DNA of 64,000 nucleotides, from assembly GCF_026914185.1 (NCBI RefSeq), contig NC_070563.1, forward strand, positions 4,547,001-4,611,000, given 5' to 3'. The translations under genes and the position numbers were made by a program. A model generated the notes under the pieces. The model was not told the origin of the DNA and did no database searches. It saw only the letters and a program-made list of their open reading frames with translations. Positions within the stretch are counted from its first letter, which is position 1; every line of letters starts with the position of its first letter. The DNA is from Puccinia triticina (lineage: Eukaryota; Basidiomycota; Pucciniomycetes; Pucciniales; Pucciniaceae). Below, in pieces: positions 11,069-22,363 of the stretch.

Positions 11069-12045
11069 CTGTCAGGATTGACGACGGCAAACCGTTTGGG
11101 GTCAACATCAGTAACAACTTGCTAGAGATCAAGGGGGTAATTGACCCGGTCAATCTGCCAGTAGGCTTGCTAGCTGTCAAGTTGCACCAATCAGACTTTG
11201 AGAAATGGCACAACCGCTTGGGCCACGCAAGCTCAAATAGGCTGGCCATGGTAATTCCAGCCAAGGTTGATCTGAAGAAAGCTCACACCTGCAGCGCTTG
11301 CATGCAAGGCAAGGCAACGCGACAGCCATGCTCTGGCCACTTCAAGTCAACCACAGCGCCCATGGAAGTGATACACGGAGATCTAGTAGGACCAATCACC
11401 CCACCAACAAACAGTGGAGCGCAATACTTCCTGATGCTTCTGGACCAGCACACCAGCTCCATCTACACCGCGATACTCAAGGAAAAGAGCTCAGCACCGT
11501 CTGCAATCAAAGACTTCAGAGTGCTTTACGAGAAGCAAACCGGTTACCCCATGAAGAAACAAATAACCAATGGCGGTGGCAAGTTCTGTAACCACGCACT
11601 TGGGGAATTGCTCAAAGAGGTGGGGGTGCAACACAACGTGGCCCCTCCATACACTCCTCAGAACAACGGAATTGCGGAAAGGGCCAATAGGACTGTCATT
11701 GATATGACCAGATGCCTCATCATGCAAGCCAACCTAGCTCTGGAATGGTGGGGCAAGGCGGTGAGAACTGCAACCGCCACAACCAACTGCTTACCCTCAT
11801 TGGCAAAGAGCAGAAAATCGCCAGTTCAACTTCTATTCAAGGTTGCTCCGAACAGGAACTTCTTCCAACCATTTAGATGCAGGGTGTGGGCCGTCAAACC
11901 AAAACAGAATTGCAACACAAAGTTTGGCGCAATATCATGGGAAGGCATCCTTCTCAGGTATGAGCATGACTATTTTTCCTATAAGATACTGAGACTGGAG
12001 GAATGCGGCATCCTCCAAATGGAAAAGTCTTCAAAAGTGGTATAA
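11069..12045 (+). pseudogene. Copia integrase remnant (right half)
   Basis: Continuation of the Copia polyprotein after the hAT insertion. The pre-integrase zinc motif is present (KWHNRLGH ... CSACMQGKA), then the integrase core with the first Asp in HGDLVGP and the Glu in NNGIAERANRT. The central motif reads ITNGGGKF where Copia integrases normally have TDNGGEF, so the second catalytic Asp is missing. The frame ends with a TAA at 12043-12045, after the chromo-like IN C-terminal segment. No reverse transcriptase or RNase H follows, and no 3' LTR was found, so the element is truncated as well as interrupted. Confidence 0.85.
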
Positions 12046-14162
12046 AAAATTTGCTTCACACAGACCTGAATTTTCTTTCCAACACTTCCAAGGGGAACAT
12101 ATTTTTCCAAGTCCAGCCAGCTTGCTCAACTACATGGCAATCAAATGAACAACTCACCTATAATTTAAAAATCATTCTCAATGTACAAAGCATTTTTCAT
12201 ACACTTTGAAGGTATTAAAATTTTAATGGCAATCATTACCACTCAAGTGAGTGAGTCAGTGACTCATTTAAACTTGCTCCATCAGCTCATATAAATCTGA
12301 TTCTTTTCAGGTATTGTTTGCATTACCTTAAGACATGAGTAGGGCAATCTGAACTGCTTTAAGCTGAACATTGTGATGGCTCAAATTGATGCAATTCAAC
12401 TGTCTCTTCTACAAAACATGAATTATAGCTTGTGTCCCAGATGCCTTTGACCCTTCTTTAACCTCTCATATGATGTGAACTTTTTAACTATTTTCTAGTT
12501 CCCTTTATCAGTTTCCTCAAAACTGGTCAATGGTTAATTAAATTAAATCATTAAGATTCCCTTGCTTACTGCTATATTTTCCCCACACAATCATTTGGGC
12601 TGGAAATGTAACCATGAATCAAATCATACAGGCACTTGTATAGTAAAATAATCTTTTTGCTAATTTCAAGGGAACCAATCACTAAAGTCTATGTTCAACC
12701 ATCACATCATCAGCGTGATGGTATAAGCCTGGAATGCAGTTGAAAAAATGTCAGGGGAAGACATGCTAGAGCTAAGAGGCACATTTCAAGTCATTTGGAA
12801 TTCTCACTTAATCCAAGTTTATTAAAGACAGCAAAACATAGAATTCAGGATCAAGGGTTCCCCCTATAATTGGGCACATAAACAAAAAAAATGACCACTA
12901 ACAATTTTACAAGATTCACAAACACTAAGCTCTAAATACAAATTAACACAATTCTTTTTTTTGTGAATTGTCCCTTCCTGCCTAGCAGGTTTAAAATACA
13001 AAACACGGATGACCCCCAGCGCGCGCAGTGAAGGCATTATGCAAAGGGGGGCCAACAATTTTAGCCCCTCAAACTGCGCAAGTGCAACAGGGGAGGGGGC
13101 AAGGACAAACCGCACGCTGGAAGTACAGCGGCAGAGGACGCCTGGGGAATATTGTAACACAAGAGCAGCCCCCCTTTTATACACCTGTGAACACCCTCCC
13201 CACCCCCCCTACAGGCATACACCACACTGCGGCTCAGTCCCTCCCCACCCACCCCAATACGCCAAAAAATTAAAATGTCCAGGATGTCTGGAAAGTCTGA
13301 AATGGCACCATTCTGAGGCCAAATTCTCGCCAAGTCCTTTGTATGGAATGACCCCTTGCCCCAACCATATCACCCCCGCCAAAGTCCAAATCATCAGTTG
13401 ACCCCTGCACATCTCCTCTTAACACCTAGCACCAACTCACATCACTCGGCATAATGACCCTTACACATCAATAATATGTATGTAGCATTCCTCATCACAC
13501 CATAGTAACACACAACTTGTACATGATAATAAAAACCTACTTGCTACAGTTTGATCCAACAATAATTGAGTTATGCTTCATCAAAATTGGTATCGGTACT
13601 AGCAGCCAAGTCCTTGCCCTTTTCCTAATCAATCAAGGACTCATTTCTTGCTCAATGAGCGCTCCCCTTTCCTACTCACATCTACATATCAGCCATATCA
13701 CCTTCTAGGCTTCTCCTCAGCAGGCCAAAATGGGTACATGCCATGTCACAACCAAGACAATTTGGTGCACACCCTCCCCATTGTGTATGATTATGACTCT
13801 TATATGGCTTCAAGTCAAGCAGTCAATGTCTTGAGTTTGTCCGCCTCAATTTTTGGTAATGTTGTTCAAAATTTTATTTGTAATTGAACTTGTATTGCAC
13901 ACATACATTTGGGCTGGACACTTGAGTGGGGAGATTTAATGATAAAGGTGAGCAATTGGAAGTAGCAATTTGTATTGTTGCAGAACAGGACAATAATACG
14001 TATCTGCTGTATGATGATGAAAATCAAGAACAGCTAGAATCAGCAGATTGATGATAGGGAGGGGAGAAGCAACCAATATTGAAGGACAGGACAACAAAAT
14101 GTGATCGTTGAGTGTAGGTGTGGTTAGCAAGGAAGCCGCAATGAAGTTAATGCTTCTTGTCA
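12046..14162. other. Gene-poor spacer
   Basis: AT-rich to about 13000, then a GC-richer stretch (13004-13420) with short open frames on both strands and C-runs, then AT-rich again. I see no protein motif, LTR or terminal repeat. It may be decayed transposon DNA. Confidence 0.4.
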
Positions 14163-16040
14163 TCATGATTCATCTTCTTCCACGTCTCCTGACTCATCTT
14201 CACCAGGCATATCAGATGAGTTGTTGTCGTTGCTAGAATCAAGAATCCCAGGCACCTCCTCTTCTTCCTTGCTTGAATTGTCAGGAGTATCCTTCTCATC
14301 TGATGTATCAATGGCTGCCCTGGATTTGTAATGGGCCTTTGACTTGCGGGGCTTCTTGCTGCCTGACATGTTCTCAGGCGCAGTTTGCTTTTGTTTGTTG
14401 CCCGCGTTTGCAGGCTTGACTGTGGCAGTAGGCTTCATCTTGGCAGCCTTGGAGTTAGCGTTAGAACTTCTTGGCCGTTCCCGCGCCATTGAACTACCTT
14501 TACAATGCTGACCCTGTGATTCTTGTACCGCCTCCTGGCTGTCAGGAACGTCCAAAACATCCACCAATTCTGGATCACAACCCACCAAGTCAAACCACCC
14601 CTCACCCACTGCCACTAAAAGCCTATGTAGCTCGCCGCTCTTTAATCGGTCCAGCTTGTGGCAGAATTCCTTTGGTGTAACTTGGAGATCATTTTGCTGA
14701 ACGCGCCACGTCGCGCCAAGGCCTTTGAGTTTTGCAACTGTTGTCACACTGGGCCAACCATTGGCCACATTCCATTGACCATTGGAGGCTTGATCTTCAA
14801 TCTCATGACACATGATCAGCATCAATACATCACTGGAGCAGTTAAAAGAACTCACTGAGTGCTTTGGCAAGTTGGGGTCTAAGCGCATCAAGGTGCTCAA
14901 GTTTGCTACCTATTGGGGACCAAAGATCAAATTTGCAAAATTTTGCCATTAAAAAGATAAAATGTGACAGTTTTGCAACTAAGCACACAGAAAAATTTGA
15001 TTGTTAATTTTGGTTAGGTACTAACCACGGTTATATTCTGGATATTGGCCTGGAGGCAAATCCTTTTTTCCTTGTCGCTGCTTTTGTGGCTTCTTTGGGG
15101 CAGGTGCCGGCCTTCCAGAAACTTTCTCAACAACTTTTTGGCCTTTGACAAAGTCGACAAAATCTACACGTAAGTCTTTCTCTGCAGGAAACATGTCTAG
15201 AAAGCAAGTTCCTATGATGCTTCCCCAAGAAGTAATTATTGTTCTTTTTTTGTTCCGCGACGCAAATAGTAGAAGGCCCTCGATTCCATAGGCTTTGCTT
15301 AGCTTTCTTAGCTGAAATCCAAATCCAAACAAAATTAGTAATTCAACCAAAAATCATTCAAGGCAATTAAATCTAAACTCGGCTCACATCCAATATTGTT
15401 TTGTTGGCCCATCAGTCGGGTTTCATGTTGATATAAGACCTTTTCTTATGGCCCGATGGGTTTTGCTTTGCTGTTTCAGCAGCCAGTAATTAAGGATTTG
15501 GGAGAGAGTCCAAGTATTCCAGATCCTTCCACCTATCTTTATCCTCTTCCTGCACCCAGAGTGCCCCCATCTCCCGCGCGCGCTGTTGACTTGTCTTTGT
15601 GTCTAGCAAGATAAGACACTTGGAACAAAGTGTTAGCAATATTGTCAACCAATAACAAGACAAGAACACTGATACTAACTGTCAGCGTTAATTTTGCTGG
15701 CCTTGGGGTCATACTGGCAAAAGTTGTTGTAAATCGTAGAACCCTTGATTTGAGAAGCCAGGCCAAGATGATCCAAAACCGGCCCCACCTCCAGCTTATT
15801 CTTGATTGCTACCAAATAAACCTCCCTCTGATAGTTTTCATACACCGCCTCGAGTTCAAGCTGATCTTTGCCACACAAGCGAGAATTCTCTGCATGCTCA
15901 TTGGCCAAGCGGCGCAGTTCTTTGATGTGGAGATTGCAGTTTTGCTCTATAATGTCTTCCTCCAGTCTGATGCAAGAAGCTCGAGCTGGCTTCAGTACTT
16001 GAGGCAAATTGTCTCCGCGAGCACGTGAAATAGTGCATGG
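14163..16040 (-). pseudogene. Broken multi-exon gene of unknown family
   Basis: Three coding-like blocks on the minus strand read as one gene. The first (about 16030-15675) is helical and charged (NCNLHIKELRRLANEHAENS ... NNFCQYDPKA). The second (15350-15021) contains FPAEKDLRVDFVDFVKGQ followed by a basic Pro/Lys tract. The third (14900-14163) contains GLGATWRVQQNDLQ and ends in a basic Lys/Arg tract plus an acidic Ser/Asp/Glu tail. An in-frame TAA interrupts the segment near 15495. At the start of the third block the natural splice phase gives a different frame (KLEHLDALRPQLAKALSEFF) that stops near 14853, so a frameshift separates it from the rest. The composition suggests a nuclear protein. 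I do not recognise the family; a transposon-borne gene is possible. Confidence 0.5.
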
Positions 16041-16191
16041 AAGGCCCAAACTAATAACCACTATAAACACAGACCTTCTTAGGCTGCTAAAAGCTAAAAC
16101 TAACCACAGTGACCAAACCTCTATAGGCTGATGGGGAAAAAGCAAAAATTATAGTGGGGAGAGGCTCTGCTTCTATGTTGGAGGATGAGGG

Positions 16192-16265
16192 ATTTCTGCT
16201 GCAGGAAGCTCCTTGTGAGGTATTTCTGCTGCAGGAAGCTCCTTGTGAGGTATTTCTGCTGTAGG
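16192..16265. repeat. 30-bp tandem duplication
   Basis: ATTTCTGCTGCAGGAAGCTC plus CTTGTGAGGT occurs at 16192-16221 and again, identical, at 16222-16251, with a partial third copy. A looser direct repeat of ACACAGCCTCC follows to about 16615. Confidence 0.85.
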
Positions 16266-16935
16266 GGATCTCACCTACACAGACTTTCAACACAGCCACA
16301 AATACAAACAACACAGCTTTACTGTGCTAGATACACTTAATCTCCACAGCCAAACATTTATGATATACAAACTGACAAACAAATACACAGCCTTCAGCAG
16401 AAGATTCTGTGAAGGCTGGACCAGATACACCCTATCTCCACCTCTAAACAAACACAGCCTCCTGATAGGCTCCTCCTTAAAAAAACAAATACACAGCCTC
16501 CAGCCAAAGACACTGTGCAGGCTGTGTTAGATACCTTCTAAATCCACCTCCAAACAACACAGCCTCCTGATAGATACTGTCTAACTCCACCTCCAAACAA
16601 CGCAGCCTCCTGATAGACTGTTCCATGCCCAAACACCCGCCTAGAATGCAAGTACCCTTGCCCATCCAGAATTATGGGGGTCTGGGGCTCTCATCTTCTT
16701 TCTCCTGTTCCTTCCTTCCTCACTGCCATTTACCTGTTGAGACAAGTTCCTATGTATCATTTTTATATCAATCTTTTAGTAAAATCATTCCACCTCCCTG
16801 CCATCTTACCTGGTCATGGCCCTCTGTTTGATCCCTGGTAACACCATCCATCATATGTAATCCCGGTCTGCTGTTCCATCTGTGATAAAACCACCTATCC
16901 TAAACCACTCTAGTCCTCCATTCCAACTATAATAC

Positions 16936-17150
16936 GGGGTGGGTGATTTTTGCAACCTATGGCTTTGCATCGGCCCCCCCATGTAAAGGTCACAGCATGT
17001 AAAAGTACATGTTATGTCACCCAGATTTAATTTTACACACACATCGACCAAAATGACCTCATGCAAAGGCGCAAGATGTAAAGGAGACTTTGTAAATCCA
17101 ACCCTGCGGCCCCCCAATCGGCAATTTCACACCCTGTGCGCGCACAACCA
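16936..17150. repeat. Left terminal/subterminal region of the MULE
   Basis: The outer 28 bp pair with the right end. Inward there are repeated CATGTAAAGG, CATGTAAAAG and GATGTAAAGG motifs, candidate transposase-binding sites. The inner limit of the inverted repeat is approximate. Confidence 0.7.
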
Positions 17151-17593
17151 TGTTTGATGAGCATGCAAATCCGCAGATTCAACCCAATACATACAGATTT
17201 GCAAGGTTGTCAGAGAATCTATAGGGCTAATCATCACCAACTCGGACATTCCTCTCCTCCTTGCACACCGACCACACACGCACAACCACCCGGCATCGCC
17301 CTGTCCTACCGAAAACCGCCCCTGCATCCAGTCTCTGGCCACCCAAACTGGATGATTGCCCGTAAATGGTTGGAATGGCGCGGCACCACCCACGACAAGC
17401 TCGAAAAGCCAGTAAGTACTTCTAATCCTTTGTCCCATCCCATCCCTAATCCCCCGCTCAACAAACATCTCTACAATTACCTTTTCTTTTTGAATCCCCA
17501 GTCTTTTCCACAAGCGCATACCCATACAGGTACAGATACTCTCATTCGACTCCCAGCACATACAACCCTTGTTCCACTCCAAACCACCTCACC

Positions 17594-20500
17594 ATGACAA
17601 AGAACCAAAAGACAAAGAAATCAGCCGCAACCGCTCCGATTGACGGAAAATCTTCCCCTTCAAATGTGGCCTCCCCAAGCGTTGCACACCCAATAGTACC
17701 GGTCAAAAAGACCAAGCTCCAGAACTGGGAAATACCCCACGGGATGGATCGAGACCACCAGACATTCATTGACCACAATTGCGTACTCAACAAAAAAGGT
17801 TACCCCATTTACCCCAACCGCCAAACCTCATTTGTCCTCAAACCAGGCAACACAATTACCAACTTTGGCTATGTCGGATACTCAAAGAAAAACACCGTTG
17901 ATTCTTGTGCGGAAGGTGCTTGGAAAGTCCGCCGCTACAAGTGCCTTGGGGTGATGCTTTGCAACAACGACAGTTGCGATTACACCGGACCTCCCCCCAC
18001 TGGCCGCGGCAAAATCAGAGAGTTCCTTGATGCGTAAGTCATTATTCTACTCTTAATTTCACCCTCCGTTAACTTATATTTACCTCCTGTGTCTCAGGAA
18101 ATTACCATGCGAAGGAAGTGCCGGCGAGTGCCCGGGGACTGTATACTGGAAGGAATGCAAGGGCACATGCATCCGATTTGACACCCACAAAGAAACCGGC
18201 TGGGGTCTCATGCGGTATCACGGATATCACGATCACCCTTGGCCAACTGCAAAGAAGGCAGATCCTCTTTCTCGAGCCGAGTTCTCCGAGGAGATCAAGA
18301 AGAACCCCAAGGCAAGTGCACTGGAATTGAAGGTGCGGTGTTTCCCTTCCTCATAGGTGTTGTTTATCAACTTAATTTGATTTTTTGATGAACTTGAACA
18401 GGTTGGCGCTCCCAATCCTGACGCCACTCATCAAGCATTTACCAGTGTTGTGGATATTCACGAATCTTTTGGGAATTCTGACCGACTCCGCTACCTCCGC
18501 CGAGAAATCCTGCGCGAGTTGAATCTTGGCCCTGAGAATAAGGGTGCAGGTATGAGTGACAAGTTCATCATGGGGATGTTTGATTGGGACCGGTGAGAAT
18601 TTCCTTTCCGTTACCTTTTTTCATTGTCCACAATCGGCTCACTCATATTTTCACTCCACAATTTGAATTGAAGCAAGGGAATGCATATCATATCTTTATC
18701 TTACCGGGAAGGCAAAGAGCACTTCACTTTCCAGACTCAGTGGATGGCGGAGAGGCTTCTAGCTCGTTCGGAAGAAGGCAATAAGCTTTACAGCGGTGGC
18801 CTCCTTTCCGACGTTACTTATCGATTTTTTGACAACGGGTACCTCCTCACAACATCCATGTACTGCAACCAGATCAACCGATGGATTCCGGTGCAACTGA
18901 GCTGGATTAGAGGTCTTACGGAACGATACTATCAAACTCACTTCGCTGTACTTTTCAAACAGTTCATCACCCCTTCAATTCTCCAGGAAGAGCGCGATCA
19001 ACTCTTACAAAGCGTTGTCGACTTCTCAAGCGCTCAACGAAACGGATTCATTGCTGCATGCATGGAGGTCTTCAATGTCAGCAACAAAGCGGCCATTAGT
19101 CACTTGAAGGGTTGCCATCATCATTTCCAGGCTTCCGTCACCCGCATCAAACAAAACCGGTCAGTCATCATGGCAGACGAAGTAGTAAGCACTCAATTTT
19201 CTTTCTTGTCCTTCTTTGGCCCAAACTTTGATGTATCTATCCACGACTTATGTATTTTTATCATACTTTCTAGAAGATATTCGAGACACTTTGCCACAAT
19301 CTTCTACTATCAAACGCTGAGGCCGGGAAGACCCATGAAGAAAGAATTGACAAAATTCGACGCTGTTTCCCAAAGGTGAAGAAGTGGCTGGACTGGTGGA
19401 CTATGGCAGATGTGGAAGCCACATTATTCCCGAGCTGACGCGCAATGCTTGAGGATTCTCCAAATGGTGATGATGGTCTACCAAACACCACCAACGCTCA
19501 GGAGAGCATGCACCGTGTTTACTATATGTTCAGGTAAAATCACTTCCAAACATCTGCTTATTTGCTTTAAAAAATTGATAACAAACTATTGTGAATTAAC
19601 AGTGCCGGAAAGAAGCACCTCTTCTATGGGATGGTCGAACTTTACGGCTTTGTGAAGGCATTGGAGAAGGATTACAATTTGGTCATGCGCGGCATGCCAA
19701 TCGAGTACGGAAATTGACCAAGAAAGCAGATTGACATTAGTGAATCAATTGGCTGGAAAAAACCTACGAAACAACAACGGGCTGCTTTCTTAAACAATGG
19801 AAGAGCCCCTGACACCACAGACAAGCTTGTTTCAGAACGTCCAGATAAACGTGCCAAAGGTGGACGGCCTCCTAATGCCCCCAACATTGACCGAGGCCTC
19901 CACACCACTTTTGTATTGTACGCGGCATCTAAGAAGGGTCATAAGCACTTTAATTACTTGACAAACAGGTGTTGGTTAGTGGCAACTCTCGAGTTGCTTT
20001 TCGCAGTGTATAGCCCTCTTTGGCTTCAACAACCCGGTGGCAAAGCCAAAGACCTTTTCTTCAATATCGTCTCGCATTTTTCTTCCCGGTCGACCTTTGA
20101 TCTAACACCGAAAGGTTCAATTCAATCAACACTTACCAACGGGTCTAAAAGTATTTTTGATTTAGTCAACCAAATCAATCCCGCCAGCTTTGTCCCGGGC
20201 GAATTCTCCTCGGCGGACCGATTCATGGAAATGTGCATCGATACTAGCAGCAATTCCTCAAAGGTTCTCCCGTCATTGTTCCGGGTCCACGAGTCCCGTG
20301 AATTCTTGTGTCCCACGCACCCTGAGGCCGATCAGAAGCAGCATCCCTGGGCTGAAAGAACATTGGATGGATTGAAGATTACCAGGGAAATGTTTGAACA
20401 CAATCACCTTCAACCGGCAAACGTTACTGAGCTATTTACTCGGTGGACCACAAATGGCCTGTCCGGAATAACGGGGCTGCAGTGCCAAGTGTGTAACATC

Positions 20501-21865
20501 GATGACAACAAGAGGAAAACAAAGAAGAAAGCCCACATCAACCCTACCCCCACTCGGTACATGCATGAGAAGTCGACGCTGTCTTGGGAAAACGACAAGG
20601 CCCCGCTGCACCTGTACGCTCACGTCAACCTTGCCACAATACCCGATGACGAAGATAAGCTAGATTTCATGGCTAAGATTGATTGGCCATTCAATCTGAC
20701 GGTGGCTGGCGAAGTCTATACTCTGATATCTCGCGGCTTTTGGGGCGCATCCCACTATTGGGGGAAGGTCTTGCGCCACGTCAACGGCATCACTGGCGTG
20801 TGGTTGCATAATGACCGAGTAAACGATGGACATGCACAATTGGTCAATCGCGTACCTGGAAGTATTAGTGGGCCGCAAGCTAACACAAGCTGGGTTATCT
20901 ATTCCAAAAGATGGACGCCTGAGGAAGAAGTCTTTGTGGATCAAAGTATTGCCAACATTGCTCGAGACAACCCCCGGGCAGGCCTGGATCTTCCTTTCTC
21001 ACAAATGCGGGCAGTTCTCTATTCTTTGTACTATACAGACCGACCAAGTGGGGCTCATATTTGACCTGTAGAGCCGGTTTCCTTGGCGGCAGTTGTACAT
21101 CCAAAGATTGAGACGATTACAAGTAGGTAGTGCTGGGCCATTTCTGGTTGTTTTTGCATTTCTGACTTTTCCGCCCACCCTCATCTGAACCGTGCAGAAC
21201 TCGTAGCGCAACCGGCGGAAGGAGCCGCACCCCCACCTGAGCCCCGAACCACCTTGAAGATAAGGATCAAGTTGCCAAATAAATCTCAACTAGATGATCA
21301 CGCTGGGGTGGCACCTCTGGCTGTCTTGCCTTTGACAGCACCGGCTAGCGTTGTACCGAGGAAGCGAGGACGCCCGAGGAAGCAAGAAACATTGACTGTT
21401 GATGCCGGCCTGGTTCCACCGCCAGCTACTGCACCAGCTCGAGTGAACTCTGGTGCCGGTGCCAAGCGTTTCCGCCCAATCAAGAAGCTTCCGGGAAACC
21501 AGGACGAAGTTCACGTTGGCGATGCAACAAACGAAATCCATGCTGCGCCTGGATCTGTGGTAAACAACAAGAAGCCAAAGAAGAAAAAATCTTACTCGAA
21601 AGTTGTCAAGCAACGTCCAGCAGCTTCAGGTTTCCAACCTCGTCCTTTGGACGACGCAGACTGGGATCGAATTGAGGCACATTACTGGAGGAATAAGGCG
21701 GCCGAGGAGGGGGTTTCAAAGAAGGCGGTTGTTGGGAAGCCGGTTGTTGAGAAGGCCGTAGGGAAGGAGGCGGTAGGCGAGCAGGCCAATGAACTGTTTC
21801 AAGATGCTCGTCCGGGCAGCGGCACTTCCGTGGCTTCTGTGCGGAAGTCTGGTAGGAAGGTGTGA
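17594..21865 (+). pseudogene. MULE transposase fused to a USP-like (C19) peptidase domain and AT-hook; three in-frame TGA codons
   Basis: Seven exons (17594-18033, 18098-18332, 18402-18592, 18674-19184, 19274-19533, 19603-21122, 21198-21865) sum to 1275 codons with every splice phase consistent. Order: a WRKY/GCM1-like zinc finger (YKCLGVMLC ... then HGYHDHPW, about residues 120-195); a MULE DDE core with SDVTYRF, VVDFSSAQ followed by the C-x2-H motif GCHHHF, and NAQES; a USP-like domain with the Cys box TNRCWLVATLELLF, a CQVC zinc pair and the His box GASHYWGKV ... GVWLHND; then a Lys-rich tail with the AT-hook RKRGRPRKQ. In-frame TGA codons lie at 19436, 19715 and 21062. No other stop interrupts the frame. 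MULEs with Ulp1 or OTU peptidases are known; a USP partner is unusual. Separate genes are possible but the shared frame argues for a fusion. Confidence 0.8.
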
Positions 21866-21994
21866 GGTTCTTTGAGAGCTTAACTTTGTTTGTTTCCTCT
21901 TTTGTTTCAAGGCTTTTTTTTGTCTTTTGTTTCCCCTCGGGACTTCTATTTTCCTTGGGGGTGTGTTCGCCGTGTTTTGTCGCTCCTTTCTAAT

Positions 21995-22354
21995 TTACAT
22001 CGCATGTAAATCTGCGGATTGGGTAGCATAGATGCCAATTTTACATGCCAGACCCTTTACATGGTGGTGATATATGTTGTAATTCTCAATTTTTTCTCAC
22101 GCGGCTACAATTTTGCACCGTGTCTCTTTTGCGTGGTACATGCTGTTTCAAGAATGAGGTGTAAAATTGCTGGATGGAACAAGCCCAGTATAATTTTACA
22201 TGTTACCCTTTGCATTGGGGTGCTTTACATGTGGCCATGTTTTTGTGATCACATGTAAAATTCAACTGTAGCACGCTGGAGGACATTTTTACACTATGTG
22301 CAATTTACAGTGGGGATGGCATGTAAAAGATAGGTTGTGAAAATCAACATCCCC
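21995..22354. repeat. Right terminal/subterminal region of the MULE
   Basis: Contains at least seven copies of TTTACATG or its complement CATGTAAA (for example near 22000, 22038, 22053, 22195, 22227, 22251 and 22320), spaced irregularly, before the inverted terminus. The same motif recurs at the left end, so it is a property of the element rather than chance AT-richness. Confidence 0.75.
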
Positions 22355-22363
22355 CTATAATAC

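Larger units (their letters stand above)
16936..22354 (+). mobile_element. Mutator-like (MULE) transposon with transposase-USP gene
   Basis: A 9-bp direct repeat CTATAATAC flanks the element perfectly (16927-16935 and 22355-22363), the duplication size expected for MULEs. Inverted ends: the left starts GGGGTGGGTGATTTTTGCAA; the right in reverse complement starts GGGGATGTTGATTTTCACAA, and both continue CCTAT. The subterminal 200-400 bp on each side are packed with ACATGTAAA-type motifs, and AATCCGCAGATT occurs inverted near both inner edges (about 17167 and 22009). One spliced gene fills the interior. The perfect target duplication implies a fairly recent insertion; the gene itself is broken by three stops. 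Confidence 0.93.

Noticed and set aside
17136..17597. 153-codon open frame before the MULE gene
   Set aside because: Low-complexity Pro/Thr/His sequence in the 5' leader with the real ATG at 17594; no motif and an opposite-strand frame of equal length.
19436..21064. Stop-codon recoding (UGA readthrough) as the normal mode of expression
   Set aside because: Other genes in the window end with TGA normally, and the sites fit C-to-T mutation of CGA; kept only as a minor alternative.
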